A stretch of 64,000 nucleotides of DNA from Setoptus koraiensis (lineage: Eukaryota; Arthropoda). Position numbers and translations under genes: made by a program. Below are positions 31,952-44,828 of this stretch, one piece after another. The stretch's first letter is position 1; each line of letters opens with the position of its first letter. The stretch covers positions 21,018,001-21,082,000 of the forward strand of contig CM106586.1 in assembly GCA_048013815.1 (NCBI GenBank). Reading direction: 5' to 3'. Below the pieces are notes generated by a model. It did not search any database, was not told the DNA's origin, and saw nothing but the letters and a program-made list of their open reading frames with translations.

Positions 31952-34900
31952 TTACCCGTCGGACGGCCCGTCGGCGCTCGAGGGCGCCGCCGGACTGGAG
32001 GCTCGCCTGTCCATTTCGTAATCGGTGGCTGGCAGCCTTGAGTTGCGACCGGCTCGCAACTCAATTGCGTCACTGTCTGTGCCACCACTATTCGTCGCTA
32101 ATTTCGTCGTCGTTGACTTGTTGTCTGGCGGCGGTCGCCGTCGATCGGAGTGTCGCCGTGAGTCGTTGAATCCGTTGCCGCAGTCACAGTGAGCGCACTG
32201 TCGCGACAAACTCTCGCCAGCTTCTGCGTCCTGGTGCTCGTGTCGTCCGTGGTGGTCTCGGTGGCCGGCTTTGTGGTCGTCGCTGGCCCGGCTCGATCGA
32301 TTCAGCAGGGTCCGTCGACTTTTGAGGCGCGCGCCAAGCCCCAAATCGCCGCCACCATTGTCACACAATGCGCCGCCGGCAACAAGTGGCTCGAGCTGGC
32401 ACGACGAGCGATGCTCCAACAGATTGTCCATGTCCAAAATTATACTGTGCGCCGAATGCTTGCCATTCACGGTATCACGGTTTGTCGTTGGCGACTGCAC
32501 TGGCTCAACGGCCGCTATCAGCTCCAAATCGGGCAACGATCTTGTGTCTATCGTTAGGTAATCGGCGCCATTTGTCGCCGATTGCGCATCGTCCGGCAGC
32601 TTCCGGTCGGCGTCGTTCGTCGACACATCGCGTCGTTCGTCGTCTTCGCTGGTGGGCAATTGGCGCTTGCTCGCTGACTGGTTGGCAAGATCGCTTGACT
32701 TGCCATGTTGCTGCCGTTTGGTGCTGTTGTGTTCGTTGCAAGCTCCACATTTGTCGCCACAATGCTCGCCCAATCTGTTGGCCGATTTACTTTTGGTCGT
32801 GATGATGCTGCCGCTGCAACAATCGAGTCGCTGATTTGAGCCGTGCTGATTAACTCTCATTAGCCTGGCCGACGAGCATCTCAATTGGCTTGCCACTCCC
32901 GTAGATTGAGTTGTTGATGAATGTGCGCTAGAGGCGCTCACGTCGCCGCACCCAGCCGACGAGTGACAGCTTGAGCCGGAGCTGCGTCTGCGCGCCTCTG
33001 TGCCTGCGTGACGCAATCGATTGACATCGTTATTATTGATTATGAGTCGGTGAGTGTGAATAAATTAGCGTTAGCAATTAGTAATTAGTAGTAATTAGCA
33101 AATTACACAAAGATTGGTGTTTTTGTTGTTGTTGTTGTTGTTGTGCAGCAAAAGTTACACAACAGTCATGACAGGACAGGTGACTCACCTGGCGCTCGTT
33201 GCGACCGCTTGTTGCTTGTTGTGGCAACAATCTCGTCTGTGGCTGGCTGGTTGGCATCGCAAGCCAATGCCAATTTATTGTTGGTCAACAGTGACATTGA
33301 GCCATTAACGGAGGCCGATTGTTGGTGCTGGTGTTTGGTTGTTGTTGTTGTTGCTGTATGATGGTGGTGTTTTTTGTTTCTGCCGCCACTGTGGCGCCCT
33401 CTCTCGTCGCCGGTGGCCACCAGTCTGGGATCGTGCAAGTGGTGACACTGTGTCCAGGCATCCAAGAGATTATTATCAAAATTATCAACATCTCTATCAT
33501 CTCTTGTATCCGCGCCTACTGTTGCATCATCCTGCTGCCTGATCGTTGGACACTGAATGGTCATGGCCGACATTGGCGACACCGGCGACGAGCCAGAAAT
33601 TGCGCAATTTGCGCTGTTGTGATGGTGACAATTGTAATTGTGCTGCGACAAGCTGCTGCGATTTGCGCTGTTGCGCCGGTGCGATTGTTGTCTTCTTGCG
33701 TTATTACTACTACTTCCGGTGTGCTGCTGATTAATTGCCGACTGATTGGCCGACTGATTGGCGGTTGCCAGTGATTTAGCGATGAGATTGTCGCATTGGC
33801 CGAATTGGGTGCCGTCATTGCGGTCCACCGTGCGCCCGTAATGAGAGGAGGCTCGGTGACGCGGCGCCGGCGCACAGTGATGAGGGTTGCTGTTGTTGTT
33901 GTTGCTGTTGCTGCATTGGTGAATGTAGTCGTAGTAATCGCTGGCCGACAGGTGAGGCGCCCGGTACCGGGCGTGCTGATGCCGCTGGTGGGCGGGGGCC
34001 TGCGGCAGGTCAGCGTTGGTGTTGTGCCGGTGATAATAACGGTGGTTGTGTGCGGTGTAGCGGTCAGTGTCGCAGGCATAGTGGTGCCTGAAATCGTAAC
34101 AAGTGTTGTTGAGCTGGCTGGCCAGCGCCAGCGCGTCCGCCCTCGGGCCGGCGCAATCCGGGCTCGGGCCCAGGTAGTCGGGCCGCGGTATTTGTTGCGG
34201 GCCCAATTGCAGGTAGGGCTGCAAATAGGGCTGCTGCTGCTGCAGGCCAACACTGGCCCCATTTGTGCCCGTTGTGCAATTGGGCGCCGGGCTTGTTGCC
34301 GTTGGCGCGCCCGCCAAGGGGGCGGCGGGCGCCGCGCTGCTGCTGCTCTGGTCCAGTTTGCTCAGGCGCTTCTCGGCGCGCGCCCTGATGCGCGCCTCGG
34401 CCGACGGATAATTCTTGAGCACGTCCCACAGGTCCTGCCGATACGATACAATGAGAAAAAGCAATGTTTTGCATAATATTTGATGCGTTCGTGTGATTGA
34501 CAATTAATTACGATTATAATTACATTTGGTCCGGTTAGTTGCTGGTCCGGCGACATTCGCGCCGACTCGCAACTATCGGCCGCTCCCCCGGACAGCAGCG
34601 GACAGCAGCGGCTGGCAGCCGCGTCTGCCCAGCCAACCAACTCACCTGTTTATTCAAGCAAAATAGGTCCGAGTAGCCGAGCGAGCGCACCGAGGCGGTG
34701 CGCTTGTTGCCCGCGCCGCCCACGTTCAGGATGGATATCTCGCCAAAGTAGGAGCCCGCGTTGAGGTGCGCCAGCACCGTGTTGCCTGGGGTGCGTGCGC
34801 GTATGCATGGGCGTGATTTATTCGAGCCGTTGGTCGTTTGGGCGGACGGCGTCGGTATCCAGCGCAATCGTATCGCGAGTATGGCGAGTATCGCAACGCG

Positions 34901-37900
34901 CGGAAATGTCGTCATTGCGGGCCGCGACACGGAACGAATTGCGTAACATCGATTGCCGAATTGGGCCCCAATGGCGGCGAAATGGCGGCGAAATGGCGGC
35001 GAAATGGCGGCGAAAATAAAAATAAAAATGGAAATGGAAAGGATGAGCAAAACGAAAATGAAACGTTGCCGAAATGTTTGCTTGTCGGGGCGTGCTAACA
35101 ACGGGCCCCACAACGGAACCAGCTCAATGGCCCGTTGTGCCGAACAGCAAACACGTCGGTCACACTCGGCCGGCACAGGTGAGCCGCCCGTTCGCTTGTG
35201 ACGGGCCCGTTGGGCCGTCAAATGTGACTGCCGGCCAGCGCCGGCCAGCAAACTAACGGCGCGCTCAAACATGGCGAAACATTATCAGACACCATGAAAG
35301 GTTTCGCTGCTTTTGTTCGTTTTTTGGGGCGCTCGCTGGCCGACTGGGCGCACTCAAGCGCTGCACTGGTGCGCTGGCTGTGGCGCCCGCTGGCCAGCGA
35401 GCGCCCCAAAAATCCAAAGAAGCCATTGCTGGCCGTTCGGGCCGGCCGCGGTCAACGGCGCTCGGGCCGGCCGCTGTCAAGGGCGCTCGGCCCGCCAATA
35501 TCATATTGGCAATATGCCCAGCCAGCCAGCCAGCGCACAGGTAAATAGATGGGATAAGAGTCCCTAAGCTCACCTTCGTCGGCCACCACCTCCAGCCGGC
35601 CCCTGTTGACGATGTACATCTCGTGACCCACTTCGTTCTTGCGGCACACGTAGTCGCCCGGGCTGAACAGCACGGGCTTGAGGCGGAGCACCAGCTCGCA
35701 CAAAAATCCCGCCTCGGTATTTTGGAAGATCTCGACGCGCTTCAGGGTGCCCAAATGCACGTGAATGGCTATTTCGGCCTTGAGTCGGTCGGGCAGGCAC
35801 GCCACTGATTTGTCTTCGTCGCTAGATTTTTGCGACACCCATAAATAATCGAACCTGCTCAGTGGTTCGGGCAACCGCATCGCCGTTATTGTCGCCGTTA
35901 TTATCCGTTTGTGGCACCATCGCGCGTTCGAATGTTCCAATGTTTGCATGTTTGTACGTTTGCATGTTCATATGTTTGTATGTTTTTATTATTGTATGTC
36001 GCGGGTTCGCGGGTTTGCGGGCCGGGCGGCCAGACGCGAAATCGCGTGCGCGTCGTCGTGCAGTGTCACCGCCGGTTTTGGCCGGTTTTGGCCAGTTTTG
36101 GCCGGTGCGAGGCGAGCAGAATGGGGCGAATAGTGGACAGAACAGAGTTAGCGCCGGACAAAATCATGGCAGCGGCAGCGCCAGCACAGTGACTTATCGC
36201 TCTTGTGTGACTCACCATTTAATCACCTTGTCTTGGAGTTCGTCCGAGACGCGCCTCATACGCAAATATGTCTTGACTGCGTCCAACTTGGCTGCCGTTT
36301 TCCGTCATGTTACGTCGCGTTACGTCATGTTACGTTGTATTGGGTTGTGAAATGGGTTGTGTTGTGTAATGTTGTGTTGTGTTGCGTTTTGCGTGACCAG
36401 CGCCACAGGCGCGGTTAGTGGACAGCGGTTTGTTTGGCGTGTTTGCGTTTTTGTCGGCAACACGGCCACCACGAGCATGCCGATATCATCATGTGGCGCG
36501 CGCGCGTGTATCATGTGTCAAGTGTCATTTGTCGTGTGTCGCGCGCGTTGCGCGTGTCATATGGCATGCGGTGACGTGCGACAAGTGACAGGTGACATAT
36601 GGCGTTGGCGTTGCCAGTTGCACCAGTTGGCAAGACGACGTTTCAAGACGAGTTGGCACAGAAATGGCGCAGCCAGAGCGCGACAATCGCACAGCGGCAG
36701 CGGCAAAACAATCGCACAGCGGCAGCGGCACAACAATCGCAAGGCAGCAGCGGCACGACAATCGCACACAGAGGCCCAAGGTGAGCAAGCAATAATAACA
36801 ACAACAACAACAAGGTACAAGTTTAATAATAAGCGCTGCAATGAATTGAGGCCGCCAGGTAGCAGCAGCTGTGCGGTGTCGTATGTGGATAAATGGCGGA
36901 TATAAGGAGGATATAAGGCGAATGTGTGTGCATTGTCTTTCGAACTCACCTTGAAATTCTTTTCTCGCCGCGCTCACGTTTGTCACAATGTTGGCAACGT
37001 GTCCAAGCACCGAGGCGAACAGGAACAGGCCAAACATGAGCTCGACAGTTACAAAAATGTACTCGCTCTTGGTGCGCGGTTTTGGCAAGCCGCCAATGGT
37101 GGTGAGAGCCTGGCATTGGCAATGGGAGCGCAAGTGCGAAGATTGAAATTGAGACGCCAAATTGAGACGGCAAATTGAGATAGTTGAGATGGTAAATTGA
37201 GACGCAATTGCGAGACACGGGCACAATTATCATCATATCACTATCATTATATTGCGTAATCATCGCCGAGCCGAGCGTAATTGCCGGTGATTGCCGGTAA
37301 TTGAGCGACTGAGTGATTGAGTGTTAGGGCAATTGAGAGTGTGACTCACCAGAGTGGACCAGTAGAAGGCGTGCAGATACTGGCAGAGGATGTCGTCGCA
37401 CTTGTTGTCAATCATGTACAAATCCTTGATGTCGATGATATCTGATAGGAACGATACGAACAATCATTTGTAGTTTACGATGTGACGCAATTTAAATTTA
37501 TAGGTCAATTATTATCAATTAGTTGGTCAGTCGGTGGCAGCACGCGCCACGAGTCACTGGTGACCAGTGGAGCCGGCTGAATTTGTCTGAATTTGGCCAG
37601 ATTTGTGCAAATTTGTCCGGACGAATCTAGACAAATGTGGCCAAATGTGGCCAATTTCAGACAAATCTAGACAAGTGCGCCAGACGAATGCGCCAGACGA
37701 ATGCGCCAGATGATGCGCCGGACGAAACGGAACTCACTCTTGGTGGATATCATGTGAAATAGGCAGGCGTTCCAGTGGAATATCACTAATATGTAATGGA
37801 CCAGTGTGAATGTTCTAAACACGTTGGGATAATTTGTGTGGCGTTCCGTTCTGTCTAAATACAGCCAAAATTTGTATATTTTCACTAGTCGCGTGCAGCG

Positions 37901-38467
37901 CAATATTGAGTTGAAGCCAATGCTCAAATACAAGAAATCCAATGGCAACAAACAAAAGCAATCCAGATAAAACGTTGTACAGTCCATATAATGTTGACGC
38001 AATTTATCAATATTATTCTGCAATACGCCGTCCTCTAAATAACCCGTACGGAATGATATTATTATGTCTAACAAATAGATAAAGTCAGCAACATAATCCA
38101 ATGTAAACCAAACATACACACTCTGCGAATTGATCTCTTGGAAGGCAAATCTGTAGCTGAGCGACCAAAAGTTGTACATAAAGGCAAAGCTCACTATCAT
38201 GGACCAATGATAGCACAACTGACCCGACGGATCCAACACAATGGGGCCCTTTTTGGGGGCCCCCGATCTCTTGTTGGCGACACTTTGTTTGCTGTTCGCT
38301 ATGCTTGTTTGTTTGCTGCTGCTGCTGTTGTTGTTGTTGTTGTTGTCTTGGCTGTTTGTTGTTGCATTGGCTGCTTCATTCTGTTCGTCGCAAACAATTA
38401 GCGACACCATGCCGCTGTTGGCCTTTATCAGCGACTCTCGCCTTGTCTTGTCTTGCGAATCGGCCAT
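31952..38467 (-). CDS. Cngl: Cyclic nucleotide-gated cation channel, CNGB/CNG-like type (8 exons)
   Basis: Plasma-membrane channel opened by cAMP/cGMP. Exons: 37738-38467, 37350-37441, 36950-37109, 36216-36291, 35574-35854, 34646-34785, 33189-34434 and 31952-33003. All seven donors are GTGAG and every phase agrees, giving 1258 aa. S1-S5 are in exon 1 ([33 protein letters not shown]4 [14 protein letters not shown]). Exon 2 is the pore helix ([10 protein letters not shown]). Exon 3 gives filter TTIGGLPKP (275-283) and S6 with the C-linker start ([17 protein letters not shown]). The cyclic-nucleotide-binding domain (about 375-500) has FGEIS (460-464) and RTA (475-477). The filter has Gly, not the Glu of CNGA subunits, at the key site, pointing to a modulatory or CNG-like subunit. 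The last 765 residues are a Ser/His/Asn/Gln-rich tail without known domain. The start ATG (38467) is the first in frame; an acceptor-like TTGCAG lies 23 bp upstream, so more 5' exons are possible. Confidence 0.95.
34970..35014. repeat. 11-bp tandem repeat in a CNG intron
   Basis: Four units of AATGGCGGCGA inside the 788-bp intron between the exons ending at 35574 and starting at 34785. Confidence 0.9.
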
Positions 38468-38605
38468 TGTGGCCAGCGCACGACCACACACTGCAATTAA
38501 TTACTGTAATTGTCGTAATTATTGGTCGTTGTTGTTGGTGGTAATTATGGACTTGTCACTTTAAACTGCTATTGCTCTACGTTATATTGCTGTCCCTTAT
38601 TTGGG

Positions 38606-38665
38606 TCGTTGCCGTCGTTGCCGTCGTTGCTGTCGTTGCTGTCGTTGCTGTCGTTGCTGTCGTTG
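38606..38665. repeat. 9-bp tandem repeat
   Basis: CGTTGCTGT / CGTTGCCGT units just upstream of the CNG first coding exon. It reads as Thr-Ala-Thr-type repeats on the minus strand. Confidence 0.9.
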
Positions 38666-39530
38666 GGGTTGTTCTGGCCGTTGGGGTTGTTCGGGTCTTT
38701 CGCAGTGGGTTGGGATTTTCGGGCGCCAGTCGGGTGGCTTTCGGCTCGTCAGTGACGGCGCGAGTCGGCGCCTTCACCGGGCTTCTGCCTGAATCCGCTT
38801 GAACGCGCTCGGGCCGGTCGGCTGGCTCGCTGGCGTGACTGCCCGCATGGCCGCCAGCACTTGTTGTCGTTGTTGTCGCTGTTCGTTGTTGTCGTTGTTG
38901 TCGCTGTTGTTGTTGTCGTTGCTGTTTGTTGCTGTCGATGCTGTTGTTGTCGGTGTTGGTGTTGTTGCTGTTTGCCGTTGTTTCTTGTTGCTTGCTGTTG
39001 TTGGGCCGGCCTCTCGGTTTGGCTGGCGCTGGACTCTCACGAGGGTGGCGCTGCGGTAGCTGGCCAATGCTAATGTCGGCCACTCGCACACGATTCGATG
39101 GAAGTGTCTTGGCTGCTCGTACCTTGCAAATGTTGTCTCGTTCTTGTCAGTGCTGCACGTCGCCACTAGTGTCCACTTAAACTTAATTCTGAGCCTGTCG
39201 CTGTCCCCGACCGAATGTAAGTGACTCGCAAACGACCCTATGCGCTCTCTCGAAATTAATAACACGCCGCTTCTAGGTCATTCAGCGACTTACTCGGTGC
39301 ACACAAACTCGCAGCGAGCTACTCCTCAGCGAGCTTGCCATTTGCGAGTCCTCGCGGCGCGCCATTCCCGCTAGCGGCTACGGATAGTGCGCGAACTTGC
39401 GCCCTTCTCCTCACCGCTGGCTGCTCGCTAAACAGACCCAGCGCTCAGACGGCAACGACGAGCAGCGAAATGACGCCAAAAGAATGCGCCACCATGTGTG
39501 TCGACAACATGGCGGCAACATACAATCACT

Positions 39531-39546
39531 ATAGCTCGCGAGCTAT
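39531..39546. repeat. 16-bp perfect palindrome
   Basis: ATAGCTCGCGAGCTAT is its own reverse complement. Confidence 0.9.
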
Positions 39547-39710
39547 GGCTCGGTGCGGCAGCTCGCGAACGCGCTAGGTGCAGCCGCACAGCGCGCATTT
39601 GGCTTGCTGGAGTGCGCGTGCAAATCCGGCCTGCGCCTGCCGAACGGGCACATGAGCCGCTCATGATGCGCGCCGACCTGCGTCGCGTCGCGCAGACACA
39701 CCCCGTACAC

Positions 39711-39790
39711 ATATGTGCGGATATGTGCGGATATATGAGGATATGTGCGGATATGTGCGCCTATGTGCGCCTATGTGCGGATATGTGCGG
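39711..39790. repeat. 10-bp minisatellite, 8 units
   Basis: Eight units around the consensus ATATGTGCGG, in exact 10-bp register with a few substitutions. Confidence 0.95.
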
Positions 39791-40550
39791 ATCAGCAACG
39801 CGCCCACGTGTGTGCGGATGGCTCGCCGGGACCCTCGTTGTATACGTGATATATCAATAGCGTGCTGACGCTGCCAAGATTCGTGTGCATAAGTGGTGCG
39901 CGGCGCGCATCAATCTTGTGCGCTAATCTTGTGCCCTAATCTCGTGCGTTAATCTCGTGCGTTAATCTTGTGCATTAATTGTTTAGCCGCGCCACAACAA
40001 ACAAGCGAGCAAGCGAGCGAGCCACTCTGGCGCCGAGCTGCGCCCCGCTCGTTGGGGCCCCGCTCGTTGGGGCCCCCGTCCGCACGGGCCCACCAAGCGC
40101 GACCGGCCGACACGCTTTCAAGCTGGCTAGACATGATTTCCGCAGACGCCGTTATTACATAATATTTATGCGATAGCTGTCAGTGGGTGACATTCACTTG
40201 TCTGGCGGCGCACAATTGCGGCCAGTGCGCCCATGTGCGTCCGCTAATGTGACACATATCGCACTATATCGCACATTATATAAGCAAATGGCACGAACGG
40301 GGCCCCCGCGCACTGTGTGTGTGTGTGCAAACGCCAATCACGCCGGCCCCATTCACCATTTATGACAAGTGCGCGTATATGTGTGGCTGGCGGTCGCACT
40401 GACCGCATCACTGGGACGGTTATTATTTGTTGTTGTTGTTGTTGCGACGCGGCGCATTGTCTTGGCCGTTTCGGCCGCGGACAACTGAGCGGCGACGGGC
40501 GCCCGCACAAGAAAACGGCACGCCACAAACCGGGCCGACGGTGCGGCCTT

Positions 40551-40616
40551 TGTCCGCCGCTCAGTCGCCCGCCGCTCAGTTGTCCGCCGCTCAGTTGTCC
40601 GCCGTTCAGTTGTCCG
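40551..40616. repeat. 15-bp tandem repeat
   Basis: Consensus GTCCGCCGCTCAGTT, about four units with minor changes. Confidence 0.9.
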
Positions 40617-41918
40617 GGGCGCCGCTCGCGGCCAGTCATTTGATACAATGGGCTAAATATAGCTTTGCAACGCAATTGCAATTTGCGCCCGCGACCGCAA
40701 ATTGGCCGCCGAAGTTGCTTGTTTCACTTTTTGGGCGCTCGCCAGCGCCGCTGCGGGCGGCCGTCGAGTGGCGATTCGCGTCGAGACTCCCAACTTGAGC
40801 GTCGATCGGCGTTCGGCTCGCGAGTCGAAACATTTGAGTGGCATTCGGAGAAACGGCCGAATTCGGGCCGAAATCGGGCCGAAATGGAAATTGGCCGGCG
40901 AGTGGGCGAGCGCTTTTAAGCTGCGCTTGCAACTTGATATCGGCGCCATCAAGTTGAGACCTGCGCCCCCGACCGGCGGCATCAATGTCGGCGGCCCCGA
41001 TTTGCGCGTGATTTATGGGCCGATGAGCGGTATCGTTCTGTCGGCCGCCAACAGCCGCTATGATTGATAGCTGGCGCATTACGGGCGGCCTCTCGCGGCG
41101 GTAAGGTTGCCCGAGGTCGCCGGTTTAAACCGGCCGGCCGGCCAGTCGGCCGCTCACTCTGCTGGCCCGGCCGCCAAGGGCAAACGCTAAGTAATTGCCA
41201 ATTAGTGCCTGCCATTGTGACACTCACTAACAACATGTTACAATTATATATTGCTCAGATCAACTAACTCACCTGTCCTCTACCTGTCCGCCGGCTGAAC
41301 GCAGCCGGCAGCCGGCACACGGCGACAGCCAGCCGAATAAAGTGGCCAAATGGCTATACACGGCAGCCATTAGCTAATTTGGGGCCGGGGCCCCAGTTTT
41401 GGGCCCGGTGGCTGGCCCACTTTGGCCGCTTATTGTCAATATCCATCATGTGTGTGTGCGTTGAGATGCGATTGCCATTTATCTCATGCGGATTTCTCTC
41501 AGATTGCCGGGCGCTGATCGATGGGGCCCGGCGCGGTTCAAGTGGCAAGCCGCTGGCAGGCGCTCATTTTGCCAGATTATTATTCAATTACTGCATGCAC
41601 ACAACAAACACTCCGGCGGGTAATTGCAGCCACGTACGAGGCCACCTACGAGCCGGGCGAGATGCCGAATTATGGCTTTGTTTGTTGTGCCCAACTAACA
41701 ATCAATTGCGCGCGCAACTCACCATTAGAGTGCCGGGCTCGGCTGCTCGGGTCCCGCACGGTGTAGCTGTGGCCGCGGCCGGGCTCGGCGGGCTGTCGCG
41801 AGCGGCAAGCTCGATTAGCCGTCGTTGCAAGTTGGAGCGGCCCCCCCCCCAGTTGGTTGCGGCCTGCCAGTTGGAGCCGCCAACGACGCTAATGCTCGCT
41901 CGGCATCGCGCAACATTT

Positions 41919-41966
41919 GAATATTTCAACTTGAATATTTCAACTTGAATATTTCAACTTGAATAT
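41919..41966. repeat. 14-bp tandem repeat
   Basis: GAATATTTCAACTT, about 3.5 units; an AT-rich patch inside GC-rich surroundings. Confidence 0.9.
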
Positions 41967-43566
41967 TTTCACTGGAAATTTTCCAGTGCTCAAACTTTGC
42001 GGGCCTCAAAGTCAGTGATTTAAGGCCCCAAATTCATACTGTACAGTGTACTGTGCAGCACACTGTCGGTGGGGCACGCTTTTACAGTTGGCTCGCTCGG
42101 GCCAACTTGCGAATTTGTTGCGGGCCGGCGCTTGTCGTGGGCGCTTGTCGTCGGCGCGGCTTTTAGGGTAATTCGCATCTTTCGGTAGTAGGCATTGGGC
42201 TAGATGGCGCGCGCATTTAAATGATGGCACGAGCATATTTGTTGAAACGGAACAGATCCTCGAAATTGATGATCCGGCAAACAGGCTTCTGGGGCTCCGG
42301 CGCCCAGCTCGCCCAAGTCTCGCCCGAGTCTCGCCCGAGTCTCGCCAGGGAGGCCCCACAGACTGTGTGGCACAGAGCCCGAGAAGCGGGGAGCCCCATA
42401 AAAGGGGAGTCTCGGAATGAGGGGCCCCAGAAGCGGGCAGACGGTGCGCAGACAGGCACGGCCGGCGCGACAGACACTCGTTGCGGGGGCAATGAGACGG
42501 CGAAAAGTGTCGCCACTGCGGCGCAACAACATTATGCCAGCCAGTGAGGGGCTCTAATGAAGGCATTCTGGCGCGGATTCTTCGCCGGCGCGCATATTTA
42601 TCAAACTTGCACTGTGCAAGTTGCACAGCCAGTCGGGGGCGACAAGCGCCCACCGGAGAGCCCATTCGCCAGCCGAAAGATTGTCGCCGCCAGTACATTT
42701 ATCAAACCGGCGCCGTCCCATCAGCGCCGTCCCATCAGCGCCGGCGAGCGCAGCCAGCCAGCCATTCGAAGCGACCAATGCCGCTTCGAATGGGGCCCCG
42801 CATCGAGCGACTGACGCTCGCTCGAATGGGGCCCCAAATAGACGCTCGTCATCGCAGGGCCGCCATTGACTGGCTCGCCGCCGGCCCGAGCAGCTTGGCG
42901 CTATTAAGTACTAATAGCAGCTTGTAAAGTGGAGCATTCGCTCATTAAATGTCCGCCTCGGTGATCACACATTTGGGCCTGTCGCATTGTCGGCGCGTCT
43001 CGCCGGGCTCGCCGGCTGCACCGCTAGACTCTAGCGGCTAGAGCCCGCCGATATGATGTGCGGCTCGGTTTGTCCAGTGGCCGCGGATTACGGCGCACGT
43101 ACTCGTTTTATAATACAGATTATACAGCGAGTTGCTTCTCGGAGTAGCTCGCCGGCCAGACTCTGGTGCGCGTTCTTTCCTCGCGCGGCCTGTCTCTGTC
43201 GGGGCCCCTCTCCGCCGTGGGATTGGCCTGTTTGGGTTTTTCGCTTTGGGGCCCCGGTCGCTGTGTGGCCACGCTTATCGGGCTGCGTCCGATGAGTTTT
43301 TCATCAGTTTGGCTCATTTGAGTGGCCGGCCAAGCGAGCGTATCATAAATCTAAACGAGCGACGCCAACGACGATCGCATCACACGGCCCAAAGATAACC
43401 GAAGGCTCGGCCGCGACAGCCGGCCCTCACCTCAGGTAAGTTGCCTGGTCTGAGCCGCTTTGCGGGCCGACCAGGCGAGCTGACCGGCGGTGCTCATTGC
43501 CGGATTAGACTAATAGAGACGGTCGACGCTGGCAGTCGTTTAGCCTCGCGGCAGCCGGCGAGGCCC

Positions 43567-43596
<30 letters not shown>
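43567..43596. repeat. (CA)n microsatellite
   Basis: About 15 CA units with one CG interruption near the right end. Confidence 0.95.
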
Positions 43597-43598
<2 letters not shown>

Positions 43599-43715
43599 TA
43601 TTAAAACAGTTATACGCTGGCAGTTATAATAGCAACGTTGCGCAAATATCACCGCGCACACACACACACTGTCACCGCTTTTAGCGAGACACTTTTGGCG
43701 AGCTCGCGCTGGCGA

Positions 43716-43770
43716 GCTAGCGATGGCAAGCTAGCGATGGCAAGCTAGCGATGGCAAGCTAGCGATGGCG
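43716..43770. repeat. 14-bp tandem repeat
   Basis: GCTAGCGATGGCAA repeated about four times, each unit containing the palindrome GCTAGC. Confidence 0.93.
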
Positions 43771-44770
43771 AACGTTGCGGCCGAGCACGCTGGCCACGCG
43801 GATAAATAAACGGGGCCCGTGCGAGCTGGCTGCATCACAGTGTATCACAGTGACACGCCGGGTTGCATAATAGTCGCCGGAGCCAGCTTGCGCCCGTTAT
43901 ATCAGTTATAAATTTATACAGTCTCGCGCTGTTTTATCAGCGTCACACGAGCGCGCTTGTTTACTGAGGGCGCAACAAAAAGTGGGGCCCCGCCACACAG
44001 CCGGCGACACTGAGCCGCTCGGTCCGAGCGTCGGGCGGCCTCGCTGGCTGGCTCGCGGATGCGGCCGACGCGCCGATCGCGCCAGCATAATGAGACAATA
44101 TTCATTTAGCGCTGTTGTTTATGGCGCACAGTTTGACTTTTGAAAATGTTTGTTTATCACAAAATGTGTTTGTAATCTCTCGGCGTCGATACTCGCCTCC
44201 CATGGGCTCCGGCGCAGGCTCGTTGCTGAGACACACACACACACAGCGGGCTAATTTACATATTATGCAATAAAATGAGCCTCGTCGTTTTCGCGTTATC
44301 GTTGCTCGCTCGCGCGGCTGCCGTCGGGCCACGGGCCCCATTTATTCGCCGGCGTTTATTTATCCGCACAGTGGATAAATTTGCGCGATACATTGTGCAC
44401 AAAGTTTGCAGTGACGTCGGTGCGCCCCGGTCTGTGTGCGCGGCCCCTCCGAGCGGCCAGTTGTGCCCGTGTGCGGCTCGCGTTCGAGTGTCGGCTCGGG
44501 AAGGGATTAAATTTTTCGTCGTATGGCTGCAGTTGGCGCCGCCGACGGCCGACTCGCTCGCTCTGACAATGATTTAATGCGCGGCGCCCCAAGATCGGGC
44601 CCGATAGCCGCTGATTGATTGGTGCGATGCGTGGGCCGCTGGCCGCGACCGGGGCCCGCGGCCCGCGGGCTGCCAGCCCCGTTTCCGTGACCAATGGCAC
44701 GCCGGCCCGCTGAATATGCGAGCGACATTCGAGCAGCGCGAGCCGCATCATTGTCCGCGCGGCGGCGGCG

Positions 44771-44828
44771 CCATTTCGGCCATTTCGGCCATTTCGCTCA
44801 TTTCGGCCGTTTCGGCCGTTTCGGCCAT
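44771..44828. repeat. 9-bp tandem repeat
   Basis: CATTTCGGC with variants CGTTTCGGC, about six units. Confidence 0.9.

Noticed and set aside
33796-34476. 226-codon plus-strand Val/Arg-rich frame
   Set aside because: Antisense shadow of the CNG exon 33189-34434, caused by GC-rich codons.
34535-35272. 245-codon minus-strand frame
   Set aside because: It is exon 34646-34785 of the CNG channel read through its flanking introns. Only the exon part is protein-like.
36525-37226. 233-codon minus-strand frame
   Set aside because: Only 36950-37109 is real (CNG filter and S6). The remainder is intron read-through.
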